From Acidobacteriota bacterium (GTDB lineage Bacteria; Acidobacteriota; Terriglobia; UBA7540): a stretch of 35,258 bases of DNA. Shown one piece after another: positions 8,537 through 16,206 of the stretch. The stretch covers positions 1 through 35,258 of the forward strand of contig PMYF01000026.1 in assembly GCA_003171295.1 (NCBI GenBank). The letters run 5' to 3'. Numbering within the stretch: the first letter of the stretch is position 1; each line of letters begins with the position of its first letter. A program made the translations under genes and the position numbers. The notes under the pieces are model-generated. The model worked only from the letters and a program-made list of their open reading frames with translations. It searched no databases and had not been told where the DNA came from.

Positions 8537-9109
8537 CTAGATGTTTAGTCCAGTGAATGTGAAGGCTGTGCTCAGTAGAATGAGGTAGAGGGCGGTGAGG
8601 CCGGCTCGAGCTTTTGCGTTCAGCCCACTATTTAGAAAGAGTAGAATGCAGGAGACAATTAAGAGTTGAGCTATGGATACGGCATGGTATCCCACGGCCG
8701 ATGTCGTAAGGTGACGTATCAAGTTGAATTCTTGATCGCCCAGTGGGAAGAACCGTCCGCTGTCTGGCCAAATCGGCGGTCCGAAGTTGCGGCTCCTGAG
8801 TGAATAAAGTGTGTACCATGCGTCGTCGTAGTCGGCAAAAGCCTCCCACTTCAAAGCTATGGCAAGATAACCTGCCAGAATGGACCCCACCAAGACTGCA
8901 GCGGCAAGGGAAGCGATCGGACGCCAAGCCCGCCGCGTTTGGGGTACGGCAGGTTCTCTACTCTGCTCAGGTATGGGAACAGATCGGCGCCCAGCCACCC
9001 AGGCCACGGCAATCGCTGCTGTCCCCGTCATCAAGACATAGACTGCAAGGAAGTGGTCGACGCGGGCTCGCCACACCTCTCTCAGAATTTGCAATAGCGA
9101 TGGCATCAT
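8537..9109 (-). pseudogene. Short membrane protein, probably the N-terminal remnant of a GT-C-like (ArnT/PMT-type) protein
   Basis: The 190-aa frame starts with two ATG codons at 9109 and 9106. It contains hydrophobic segments at about 19-39, 66-88, 138-160 and 168-187. Between segments two and three it has YDDAWYTLYSLRSRNFGPPI, which looks like the acidic first external loop of GT-C glycosyltransferases. Such proteins usually run to 450-600 aa with 8 or more segments; this one stops at a TAG just after TAFTFTGLNI, 36 bp before the SDR start. It therefore looks like the front part of a larger gene that lost its end, although a short functional protein cannot be excluded. The decayed stretch just upstream (9190-9350) supports rearrangement here. 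Confidence 0.5.
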
Positions 9110-9189
9110 CTATGCACTCATACCGGGCTTTCATCACGACCCAGGTATTCCATTTTCCCTGCCGGCTTGACGACTCTGTTGCTCGGCAA

Positions 9190-9350
9190 TTGGATACGCT
9201 CGCAATCCTCTTGCGCTGGGTTCAAGGGCCAAGCGTCGCTCGCCATCCCATCCAGCAGGCCGTTTTCGCAGAGGAACTCCGCAGCAGCGCGAATAGCAGC
9301 AAACCGGAGACCGAGCGCTTCTTTCTAGCCCTACTGCCCTGATCCGTCGC
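9190..9350 (-). pseudogene. Decayed duplicate of the 3' end of the DUF4910 gene plus its downstream spacer
   Basis: Read on the minus strand, this stretch aligns with the end of the DUF4910 gene at about 11114-11230. A frame here gives LRFAAIRAAAEFLCENGLL, against LPFAAIHDAAELLLESGLL in the intact gene. Similarity continues past the intact gene's stop into non-coding DNA: both copies share a GGATTGCGA-x-CGTATCCA block (about 9190-9210 and 11077-11097) followed by a weaker AAAATGG block. Only the winged-helix end of the protein is represented, with no start and no intact frame through the upstream part, so it cannot be functional. It lies between the GT-C-like gene and the short membrane-protein frame and marks an old duplication or recombination. 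Confidence 0.7.
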
Positions 9351-9368
9351 CCGCGCCTTTCGGTTCAG

Positions 9369-10925
9369 CTACCGATTCCGGCGGTAAAGCGTCCAGTAAT
9401 CCGATTGGCCTGCCACCGAGTAGTGTTTCTGCAGATAAGGGCGGTATGCCTCTTCAATCAACAGGTCGCTGCTCTCGTGCGTGCTCTCGTAGTGCGGCTC
9501 CATGATCAGATCTGCATCGCCGAAGATGCGGTCTGGGTCCGGCAGGTGCGCCATCGTAATGTTGTTGCCGAGAAGAAGCCACGTGCTGCCTCCTGCCGCC
9601 GGCTTGCGGCGCAGCACATAGGAAAACGGATTGTGAAATCCGACCGTTGCTACCTTCTCATTCTGCTGCGACGACGATTCCAGGAGCCGTACCCCGTCGT
9701 TCACGCACGTCGCATACAAGCGCCCGTTGTCCCCGTGTTTCGTATCCGAATCGGGATTGTCGAAGAACCGGAGCCCGTCCATCTTGTAGCCAGCGATGCT
9801 GACGCCCGTAGACCACCTGGCGGGCATACGATATTTCAGCAGAGCTGCCATGCCCACACAGTCCCCATAGAACTGCGCGGCAATGCCTCCCAGTCCCACT
9901 GCCGCCAAGACCGCGACGGCAACCTTTTCCCTCGTTTTGGGATGCGCGGCTGCCAACTGTGCAACCAGGACCACAATCCACAAGGTCATCAGTTGGAACC
10001 CCGTCTCCAACGCGTTTGTGCTTCGCAGCAGGCCGCTCACGGCAATGGTCGCGGACGCCAGCAGGATGGTTCTCACTCCCTGGCCTCGCCGGAATCCTCC
10101 CGGGACAACCAGCAGCACCGTCAGCACGGTGAAAAGGAACAGCGTAACCGCTTCACCGCTGCCGGGCAGCATACCCTCGATCTTCCTGAATGACAGTGAC
10201 CCGCTTCGGGAGTGAATCGCCAGCCACATGTCAGCAGAAAAAGCCTTCAACGCGAAGCGCAGATACAAGCAGAAGAGCGCGAACACGGCGGCCGCTCCCG
10301 CCAGAATCCCCCCCCAACGCCCGAGTTCTTCCTTCCGCAATGGCACAGTCACAAGCAGCAGCAAGACCGCGGCCCCGAGGAAGTTCAACTTCAGAAACAG
10401 GAGCAACACCACAATCGCTCCACTCGATACCCCGCCCCAGAACCTGCTTCGCTCATGTGCGAACGCGCACTCCACAAGCACGATGGCCAGCAATGCGTAG
10501 CCAAGGCGGTTGTAAATCATAGCGCAACTCACCGCGTTCGGTGTGCTGTCCAGTGGTGCCGGGCAAGTTGCCGTCAGTACCAACCACGCCGTCACTAGCA
10601 GCGCCGGAACCACCGGCATCCGTGGCCGCGAAATTCGCCACCCCCAAATCCCAATGCACGCACCGGCGATCGCGATCCCCACCGACAGCCCCTTCGGCGT
10701 GCATCCGGTCAGCCACATCCCTCCAGCCGCGATCATGTATACCAGCGGCCCTAGCGCAAGGTAGAAATCCCGGTACGGAACCTGGCCGTTCAGAATCCGC
10801 CACGCCCCATCAAGCAGCAGGAGCGCGTCGTTGCCATCCTGATTCACAGGGCCTGTTCCAAATGCGGCAACGCAGGCGAGGTACAGAAATACTGCCGTCG
10901 CCAGCGCCCACGAAACCACCGGCAC
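9369..10925 (-). CDS. Polytopic membrane protein, GT-C / GT39-like glycosyltransferase
   Basis: This 518-aa protein has about ten hydrophobic helices and a hydrophilic C-terminal part of about 130 residues. After the first helix it shows NQDGNDALLLLDGAWRILNG, then QVPYRDFYLALGPLVYM, an acidic first loop followed by a Pro/Tyr-rich stretch as in GT-C enzymes that use polyprenyl-phosphate sugars. It would act in the inner membrane, transferring a sugar on the periplasmic side. The only in-frame starts at the front are GTG codons at 10925 and 10919. AAGGGGA lies just upstream and fits the second better. A different frame beginning with ATG near 11008 reads smoothly up to this point, so the true N-terminus may be lost by a frameshift. 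Specificity is unknown. Confidence 0.75.
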   Translation of the reverse strand: MPVVSWALATAVFLYLACVAAFGTGPVNQDGNDALLLLDGAWRILNGQVPYRDFYLALGPLVYMIAAGGMWLTGCTPKGLSVGIAIAGACIGIWGWRISRPRMPVVPALLVTAWLVLTATCPAPLDSTPNAVSCAMIYNRLGYALLAIVLVECAFAHERSRFWGGVSSGAIVVLLLFLKLNFLGAAVLLLLVTVPLRKEELGRWGGILAGAAAVFALFCLYLRFALKAFSADMWLAIHSRSGSLSFRKIEGMLPGSGEAVTLFLFTVLTVLLVVPGGFRRGQGVRTILLASATIAVSGLLRSTNALETGFQLMTLWIVVLVAQLAAAHPKTREKVAVAVLAAVGLGGIAAQFYGDCVGMAALLKYRMPARWSTGVSIAGYKMDGLRFFDNPDSDTKHGDNGRLYATCVNDGVRLLESSSQQNEKVATVGFHNPFSYVLRRKPAAGGSTWLLLGNNITMAHLPDPDRIFGDADLIMEPHYESTHESSDLLIEEAYRPYLQKHYSVAGQSDYWTLYRRNR

Positions 10926-11113
10926 TCCCCTTCGCGGGCGGTTAGCCAGCGCATCAGTCGCGCTAGCATCCCGTCGACCACCGCTGTCTCCTTATCCGAA
11001 TCTTCCATCACGCCTCGCGATGAATCATGAATCGGGAATCCCATTTTGGCGGCCTAATCGTGACCAGCCTGAAGCTGGATACGTTCGCAATCCGCCTGCG
11101 TTCCTCTTAAGGG
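10926..11113 (-). other. Spacer of 188 bp with small hairpin and possible out-of-frame N-terminus of the GT-C gene
   Basis: Downstream of the DUF4910 stop lies a small inverted repeat, CCAGC-5-GCTGG at 11064-11078. Part of this spacer is duplicated near 9150-9210. Between about 11008 and 10930, an ATG-started frame encoding MEDSDKETAVVDGMLARLMR runs in a different phase from the GT-C gene and could be its original N-terminus. I see no other gene here. Confidence 0.4.
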
Positions 11114-12433
11114 CTAACCATCGCTCCCGCTCTCAGCTGCCTCAGCCAGCAAGCCGCTCTCCAGGAGGAGCTCTGCCGCATCGTGAATGGCGGCAAACGG
11201 CAGTCCTGAGCGCTCCGCAATATCCAAAAGCGAATGTTCGCCGTCGGACAAATTCAGAACCCAAAGCCGGGCATTTACTTCTACGTCAATTGACTCCCCG
11301 CCGGTGCTGCGGTACAAGTTTCTCTTCCCGAGTTGGGGCTCACAATAGGGATTCCGGTTAAGATACTTTTTGTTCTTCTCGAGCACGTCGACGATGGATG
11401 CGCACAAGCGCAACGACCGAGCCATCTGTTCCGGATGAATGAAGTCGAGATTGTCCGCCGACGTGTGGTACTCGGGAAAGGTCCCCCATACGCTCCGCAT
11501 CAGGCATCCAACTGGAAGATTGAAACCAGGTGAGCAGTATTGCCGTTCATCATATCCGTATGGTGAAAAATCAAGGACTTCTGCCGGCTCGCCGCAGTGA
11601 CGCAGGACATGCGCCGCAGCGCGGTCGATCTCCGCATCCCCACGCCGGCTCTTCTTATAATGAAACCCACCGGAGTCGCCCACACAAGTCAAGACCAATC
11701 CATGCCGGACGCGTCCAGCAGCCTCCCGATTCCGCGCCAGCCAGGCGATCGCCCCAATCGTCCCCGGAATGAACAGAAACCGATACGAATATCGCAGCGC
11801 CCGCCCCGACAAAAGCCGAGCAAGAAATGTTGCCACGGTCAGCCCGGAAAGATTGTCGTTCGCCAGGGATGGATGACACGCATGCGCCGATATCAGGACT
11901 TCTTCGGTGGACGCGCCCGGTAGAAAGCATTCAGCCCAGGTGAGGCGGCCATCCTCAAGCGTCGAATCAATGCACACCTCATACTCCGCATCCTGGAGTT
12001 GCCGCAATCGATTCTGCGAAAGGCAGAAACCCCAGTCTTCCCGGTAATAGGCCGTTCGATAGGGAATCCAGTCAGGATGTTCGGGAAGAGTGAACAGACG
12101 ATCTTTGAGTTCGCTGAGCAGAAGCCGGGCGCTGACCGGCACGCTGTAATTCACGACATGAAGATTCGACTGCCGGAAATCCACGACACGCGCCCCGGTT
12201 GAATCCTTTATATAGGCATCGCGAATGTTCCATTCCCTGGGAACCACCCAGTCAAAGACTTTCGTTCCACTCGCGACTTCGTGGAGCTGAACAGGAATAA
12301 GCTTCTGAATCTGTTTGAAAGTCTCGCGAATGCCCTCGCCCGTAATGCTCCGGCAAATGGGGTAAATCTCCGCCGCAAACCGGTGCATTTCGATGCCAAG
12401 GTCCGATGGATTCATTCCTTCTAATTCATTCAT
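11114..12433 (-). CDS. DUF4910 family M28-like aminopeptidase-fold protein with C-terminal winged helix
   Basis: This 439-aa cytoplasmic protein is of the DUF4910 type, which is common in polysaccharide loci. The N-terminal region starts with the typical IYPICRSITGEGIRETF (about 23-39). A zinc-peptidase-like core follows, with ISAHACHPSLANDNLSG at 181-197 (His and Asp ligands), FSPYGYDERQYCSPGF at 289-304 and EYHTSADN at 321-328 (a further His). Residues from about 370 to the end look like a winged helix. The predicted chemistry is amide hydrolysis, but the true substrate in these loci is not established; removal or exchange of an amino-acid group on a sugar is possible. The ATG at 12433 overlaps the stop of the RmlC-like gene as ATGA. 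A decayed copy of its 3' end lies at 9190-9350. Confidence 0.87.
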   Translation of the reverse strand: MNELEGMNPSDLGIEMHRFAAEIYPICRSITGEGIRETFKQIQKLIPVQLHEVASGTKVFDWVVPREWNIRDAYIKDSTGARVVDFRQSNLHVVNYSVPVSARLLLSELKDRLFTLPEHPDWIPYRTAYYREDWGFCLSQNRLRQLQDAEYEVCIDSTLEDGRLTWAECFLPGASTEEVLISAHACHPSLANDNLSGLTVATFLARLLSGRALRYSYRFLFIPGTIGAIAWLARNREAAGRVRHGLVLTCVGDSGGFHYKKSRRGDAEIDRAAAHVLRHCGEPAEVLDFSPYGYDERQYCSPGFNLPVGCLMRSVWGTFPEYHTSADNLDFIHPEQMARSLRLCASIVDVLEKNKKYLNRNPYCEPQLGKRNLYRSTGGESIDVEVNARLWVLNLSDGEHSLLDIAERSGLPFAAIHDAAELLLESGLLAEAAESGSDG

Positions 12434-12963
12434 AGGGAAACAAAGTCGGGATAACTCCGATCACGATCAGAGATGACTTTTACTTCCGCAGGCCAGACGA
12501 TTCCGAACGCTGGATCGTTCCAGCGCACTCCGCGGCCGGCTTCGGGGTGATAAAACTCGGACATTTCGTACGAGACCTCGGTCTGGTCCTCCAGCGTCAG
12601 AAACCCGTGTGCGCACCCTTCCGGAATGTAGAGCGCACGACGATTGGCGGCGCTCAAGGTCAAGGCAAACCATTGCCTGTAGGTAGGCGAGTCGGGCCGG
12701 AGGTCAAGGGCCACATCGTAAAGGCTGCCTTTGGTACAGCGAACCGCCTTTGCTTCCAGCCAGGGTGGCGACTGGTAATGAACTCCGCGCAACGTTCCCC
12801 TTCGCTCGTTGAAGGAAATGTTGCACTGCGCAATCCGCGGCGTCAATCCATGGCTTCTGAATTCGTTCTCGCACCACGAACGGGCAAAGAAGCCCCGCGC
12901 GTCACGGTTGAATTCCAGCTCGATTGCGAAAACTCCGGGAATTCCGGTCTTCTGAAAGATCAT
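12430..12963 (-). CDS. RmlC-like dTDP-4-dehydrorhamnose 3,5-epimerase family protein
   Basis: This 177-aa cupin epimerase acts on 4-keto-6-deoxy nucleotide sugars. Family marks are NISFNERRGTLRGVHYQ with the catalytic His, then KGSLYDVALDLRPDSPTYRQW, YIPEGCAHGF and SEFYHPEAGRGVRWNDPAF near the end. Length and order match RmlC-type proteins. The ATG at 12963 agrees with the family's usual start; a GTG at 12993 would add ten residues. The rest of the dTDP-rhamnose set (RmlA, RmlB, RmlD) is not in the window, so it may act on another nucleotide such as CDP- or GDP-linked sugars, as RmlC homologues do in 6-deoxyheptose pathways. It is translationally coupled to the DUF4910 gene. Confidence 0.9.
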   Translation of the reverse strand: MIFQKTGIPGVFAIELEFNRDARGFFARSWCENEFRSHGLTPRIAQCNISFNERRGTLRGVHYQSPPWLEAKAVRCTKGSLYDVALDLRPDSPTYRQWFALTLSAANRRALYIPEGCAHGFLTLEDQTEVSYEMSEFYHPEAGRGVRWNDPAFGIVWPAEVKVISDRDRSYPDFVSL

Positions 12964-13018
12964 TCGGTGCTTCCGATCCCCGGCTCGCCGCACGCTGAAA
13001 CTCCGCCGAGTTTCTTTC

Positions 13019-14929
13019 TTAATGAGCCGGAACCGCGTCGCGTTCGATTCGCGCCGCCGACGCGCGCCGAACTCTCAGCCATTGCTCGAACAGGACCAAG
13101 CTAAAAAGTACCTTGTGATGGTCACTTTGCCCCGACTGGTGCTCCCTCAATAGCTTCTGCACGGCCGATGGACGCAGGTAGTGATAAATCAACGACTCAC
13201 CGTCCATAAGGGAATCGCGCACTTTGCCATTTATGCTCTTCCGGAACCAATCGTCGGTCACGTTGACGGCAAACCCGCGTTTCTTTCTCCGCAGAAACGA
13301 CTTAGGGAGAAACTGTTCGCAGACGCGGCGATGAATCCATTTCCGCGAACCGTACCGCACCTTAAAGCTGGCCGGCAACCGCTCGACATATTCGACAAGC
13401 TCCTTGTCGAGGTAAGGAACCCTGGCCTCCAAACCATGCGCCATGGAAAGCTTGTCGCCGAACATCAAAAGCTCATCGGGTAGCGTGGAGCGGATCTCAA
13501 GGTACTGCAGGCCGCCGAGTTCGTCGGTATCGCTCATAAGTGGCTCAAGGTCGCGCCAGCACTCCACAATGGCGTCTCCTGTATTCGCCTCCAGCAAACC
13601 TTCCTGAAATAACTCATCGATCTCCGGTCCAGGAAGCAGAGACAGCACATGCTGATAGCGCTGCAGCCTGTCCGGAACGTCGAGCGAGTAGAGGCCGCGC
13701 TTCAGTGTCTCATTTCTCGGCAGCCGGGCGATGAACTTCGCAGCCGCGGCCCGCATCCACGGGGGCGCCGCGCCCCATACGGCCCCATAACGTACACCAA
13801 GATGACGGCGATACCCGCCGAAAAGCTCGTCCGGACCCTGTCCGATCAGAGCGACCTTTACGTCCTGACGCGCACGCTGGCAAACAAAATACATCGGGAC
13901 AATGGAGGAAGACGCGATCGGCTCTTCGAGGCACGCAACGATGTTTTCCAGAGAGCCTTCGAATGTCGCCCTGTCCAGTGTGACCGCCGCATGCTGCGAT
14001 GAAAAATGAGAAGCGGTCGCCTCCGCGTCTCTCAGTTCGTCATCCGAGAAGCTGGAACCGTATCCCACGGTATATGTGCGCCAGGATTCTCCATACAGGT
14101 TCATAAGCGCCAGCAACATGCCGGAGTCTACCCCGCCGCTGAGCAGGAGCCCCACAGGAACATCGCTGAGGAGATGCCGCTTCATCGCCTGCTTGTACAG
14201 TTCGAGCAGGTCTTCGCATGCTTCTGCATCGGATTTAGGCGGCGACACCGGCGTGGGGTGATATTTGTACCAGCGGCGCACCTTGCAGGAACGTTTTTCG
14301 CACACCAGCATCGTTCCCGAAGCCAGCTTCCGGATTCCGCGAAAGATCGTATAAGGAGAGGGTGTGTACCGGTAGCGCAGAAACAGGTTCAGAGCGGTAT
14401 GATCCACTGCCGCAGTTTCGCGCGCTGTCGCCTCGACTGCACGAATCTCGGATCCGAAATAAAGGCATTCGCCATCGATGCGGTAGTAGATCATCTTGAT
14501 GCCAAAGCGATCCCGGGCGATTACCAGCTTTTCCTTCGCGGCGTCCCAAATGGCCAGCCCGAACATCCCGTTCAGGTGGTCAAACACCTCCTCGCCCCAC
14601 TGCTTGTACCCATAAACGATGACTTCGGTATCGGAGTTCGTGCGGAACCGATGACCATAGCCTTCGAGCTCGCGCCGGAGCTCGGGAAAGTTATAGATCT
14701 CGCCGTTAAACACCACCCAGACCGTTTCCTCCCGATCGGACATGGGTTGATGGCCGCCCGCCAGGTCGATAATGGACAATCTGCGAAAACCCAGTCCCAG
14801 CGGCCCCGCAAGATAGTAGCCCTCGTCGTCCGGCCCGCGATGAGCAATGCTCCTCGCCATCACCTCGAGGTTCTCGCGAAGAACCGGAGCTCTGTCCCCG
14901 AAGTTATATTGTCCGCAGATTCCGCACAT
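13019..14929 (-). CDS. asnB: Glutamine-hydrolysing asparagine synthetase family amidotransferase
   Basis: This 636-aa class II amidotransferase has an intact N-terminal glutaminase and an ATP-pyrophosphatase domain. The nucleophile is C2 in MCGICG. SIAHRGPDDEG (27-37) and VFNGEIYN (73-80) complete the glutamine site. The PP-loop is SGGVDSG (264-270), and GQGPDELFGGY (363-373) is the second conserved block. The protein should transfer ammonia from glutamine to an adenylated carboxylate. In polysaccharide loci such paralogues (for example WbpS-type) commonly amidate uronic-acid sugars rather than make asparagine; that role is inferred here from the neighbours. The ATG at 14929 is fixed by Cys2 and lies 9 bp after the upstream stop. 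A second, Cys-less homologue is at 26894-28765. Confidence 0.93.
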   Translation of the reverse strand: MCGICGQYNFGDRAPVLRENLEVMARSIAHRGPDDEGYYLAGPLGLGFRRLSIIDLAGGHQPMSDREETVWVVFNGEIYNFPELRRELEGYGHRFRTNSDTEVIVYGYKQWGEEVFDHLNGMFGLAIWDAAKEKLVIARDRFGIKMIYYRIDGECLYFGSEIRAVEATARETAAVDHTALNLFLRYRYTPSPYTIFRGIRKLASGTMLVCEKRSCKVRRWYKYHPTPVSPPKSDAEACEDLLELYKQAMKRHLLSDVPVGLLLSGGVDSGMLLALMNLYGESWRTYTVGYGSSFSDDELRDAEATASHFSSQHAAVTLDRATFEGSLENIVACLEEPIASSSIVPMYFVCQRARQDVKVALIGQGPDELFGGYRRHLGVRYGAVWGAAPPWMRAAAAKFIARLPRNETLKRGLYSLDVPDRLQRYQHVLSLLPGPEIDELFQEGLLEANTGDAIVECWRDLEPLMSDTDELGGLQYLEIRSTLPDELLMFGDKLSMAHGLEARVPYLDKELVEYVERLPASFKVRYGSRKWIHRRVCEQFLPKSFLRRKKRGFAVNVTDDWFRKSINGKVRDSLMDGESLIYHYLRPSAVQKLLREHQSGQSDHHKVLFSLVLFEQWLRVRRASAARIERDAVPAH

Positions 14930-14938
14930 AGTAACCGG

Positions 14939-16201
14939 CTATTGCCGCTCTTCCGAATCGCGATCGATGCCCAAGGAATTCCGGTAAAGAAGGAAGCTAA
15001 GGCTTCTGAAGAACTGCGACTGCGCCCACCGATGCATCGGGACATTGTCCCAACCAAGCAGAAGCTGCCGGCTGCGAAACGACCCGTCGGCCTTCTGCCA
15101 TGCCGAAAAATCCACGGCGAGCGCGAGGATCCGATCGAGCGCCGGAAAGCGGCCCTGCAAGAGCACAGCGAGATTGATGCACTCAGCGTAATCGTACAGT
15201 TCGCGGCGGTACACGGTGAGCCGCGGACGACGAGAGAACGGTTTCGGCAATCCACGCTCATCGAACAGATTGCCCACGTAATACTCGACGCCGCGCTCAA
15301 TGGCCGCGGTGCAGGCGCGATCGCCGGTCAGCGCCTCGACTTTGGCCAACGCCTTCAGAACAAAACAAGTGTGAAAGTGATCGACAAAGTCCCTTTCGCC
15401 ATCGACCGAGTAGTACCAGGAACCATCTGGGTTTTGCGACTCAAGGACAAAGTTGAGATTCCGGCCGGCGATTTCCTGGTAGCGCGGTTCGCCGAAATCG
15501 ACAGCCGCCCGGGTCAGCAGAAAGCCCCGATAGGCGCTCGCGTTGATCACCCCTCCGTGTTCCTCCGGGTCCGGGTTATACGAGCAGCTCGACGCCGTGG
15601 GAGAGGCCGGATAGTCGTGGTAGTCACGGACCGCGTGTTCCGCGATCGACCGCATAATGTCGCGCCAGCGCCGGTCCCGATCGATGCGATGGACTTCAAA
15701 AAATGCCTCGTAGACATACGGAACGGTCGTAATGAGCGGAGTCTGAGCCCACATCGTTCCCCGCCGGGTTCCCCAATTGAATGGATAGCCCCAGCAGTAG
15801 TTCTCATATCCCGGGCAGCGGGTCGTTTCCAGTACCTCAAGGAAGTGAACCGCGCGGCGGTAGTATCGTTCGTCGTTCAGAACCTGAGAGAGCATGGCGA
15901 AGCCCATCGCGTAGTGAGCATCCGCGATGGGGAACCTCTGTGGCTTCCAGAACAGGCTCCGCGCTGAGGGCGCAAAGGCCTCGGAAAAGATCATCGGAGC
16001 AACCGCGAGCTTACCGAGCACAGGTCTGCGATAGTACAGAGCTTTGGCGGCCCGGCCCAGATCGCTGGCGAAAAAGCTCTGATGGTCGTACGACGTTTCT
16101 CCAAAGCGATCGAGCCAATCCACAAACCGGACGACCGCCGTCCGCACTTTGGCGAGATCCGGGCGGACCGTTTCGGTTCTCTCGAGCACGGCTGTCGTCA
16201 T
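14939..16201 (-). CDS. Predicted cytoplasmic alpha/alpha-barrel (six-hairpin glycosidase-like) protein
   Basis: This 420-aa mostly helical protein has no signal peptide. Repeating helix pairs carry the motifs DAHYAMGFAML, YENYCWGYPFNWGT, SAYRGFLLTRAAVDFG, NPDGSWYYSVDGERDFVDHF and YDYAECINLAVLLQG. Alternating aromatic/acidic signatures and QNPDGSW are typical of six-hairpin or terpenoid-cyclase-like toroids that bind sugars. No catalytic pair can be named with confidence. The frame is open far upstream (to 16579), but that part overlaps the GT2 gene; the ATG at 16201, 5 bp after the GT2 stop, is the evident start. Between GT2 and AsnB in one operon, it probably acts on cytosolic or lipid-linked intermediates, for example as an epimerase, lyase or trimming enzyme. 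Function remains open. Confidence 0.7.
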   Translation of the reverse strand: MTTAVLERTETVRPDLAKVRTAVVRFVDWLDRFGETSYDHQSFFASDLGRAAKALYYRRPVLGKLAVAPMIFSEAFAPSARSLFWKPQRFPIADAHYAMGFAMLSQVLNDERYYRRAVHFLEVLETTRCPGYENYCWGYPFNWGTRRGTMWAQTPLITTVPYVYEAFFEVHRIDRDRRWRDIMRSIAEHAVRDYHDYPASPTASSCSYNPDPEEHGGVINASAYRGFLLTRAAVDFGEPRYQEIAGRNLNFVLESQNPDGSWYYSVDGERDFVDHFHTCFVLKALAKVEALTGDRACTAAIERGVEYYVGNLFDERGLPKPFSRRPRLTVYRRELYDYAECINLAVLLQGRFPALDRILALAVDFSAWQKADGSFRSRQLLLGWDNVPMHRWAQSQFFRSLSFLLYRNSLGIDRDSEERQ

Positions 16202-16206
16202 GGAAT

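Noticed and set aside
14006..15967. Long plus-strand open frame (653 codons) opposite AsnB and the barrel protein
   Set aside because: It is antisense to two genes with clear motifs, its translation is rich in Arg/Pro/His without any domain, and it arises from the codon pattern of GC-rich genes on the other strand.
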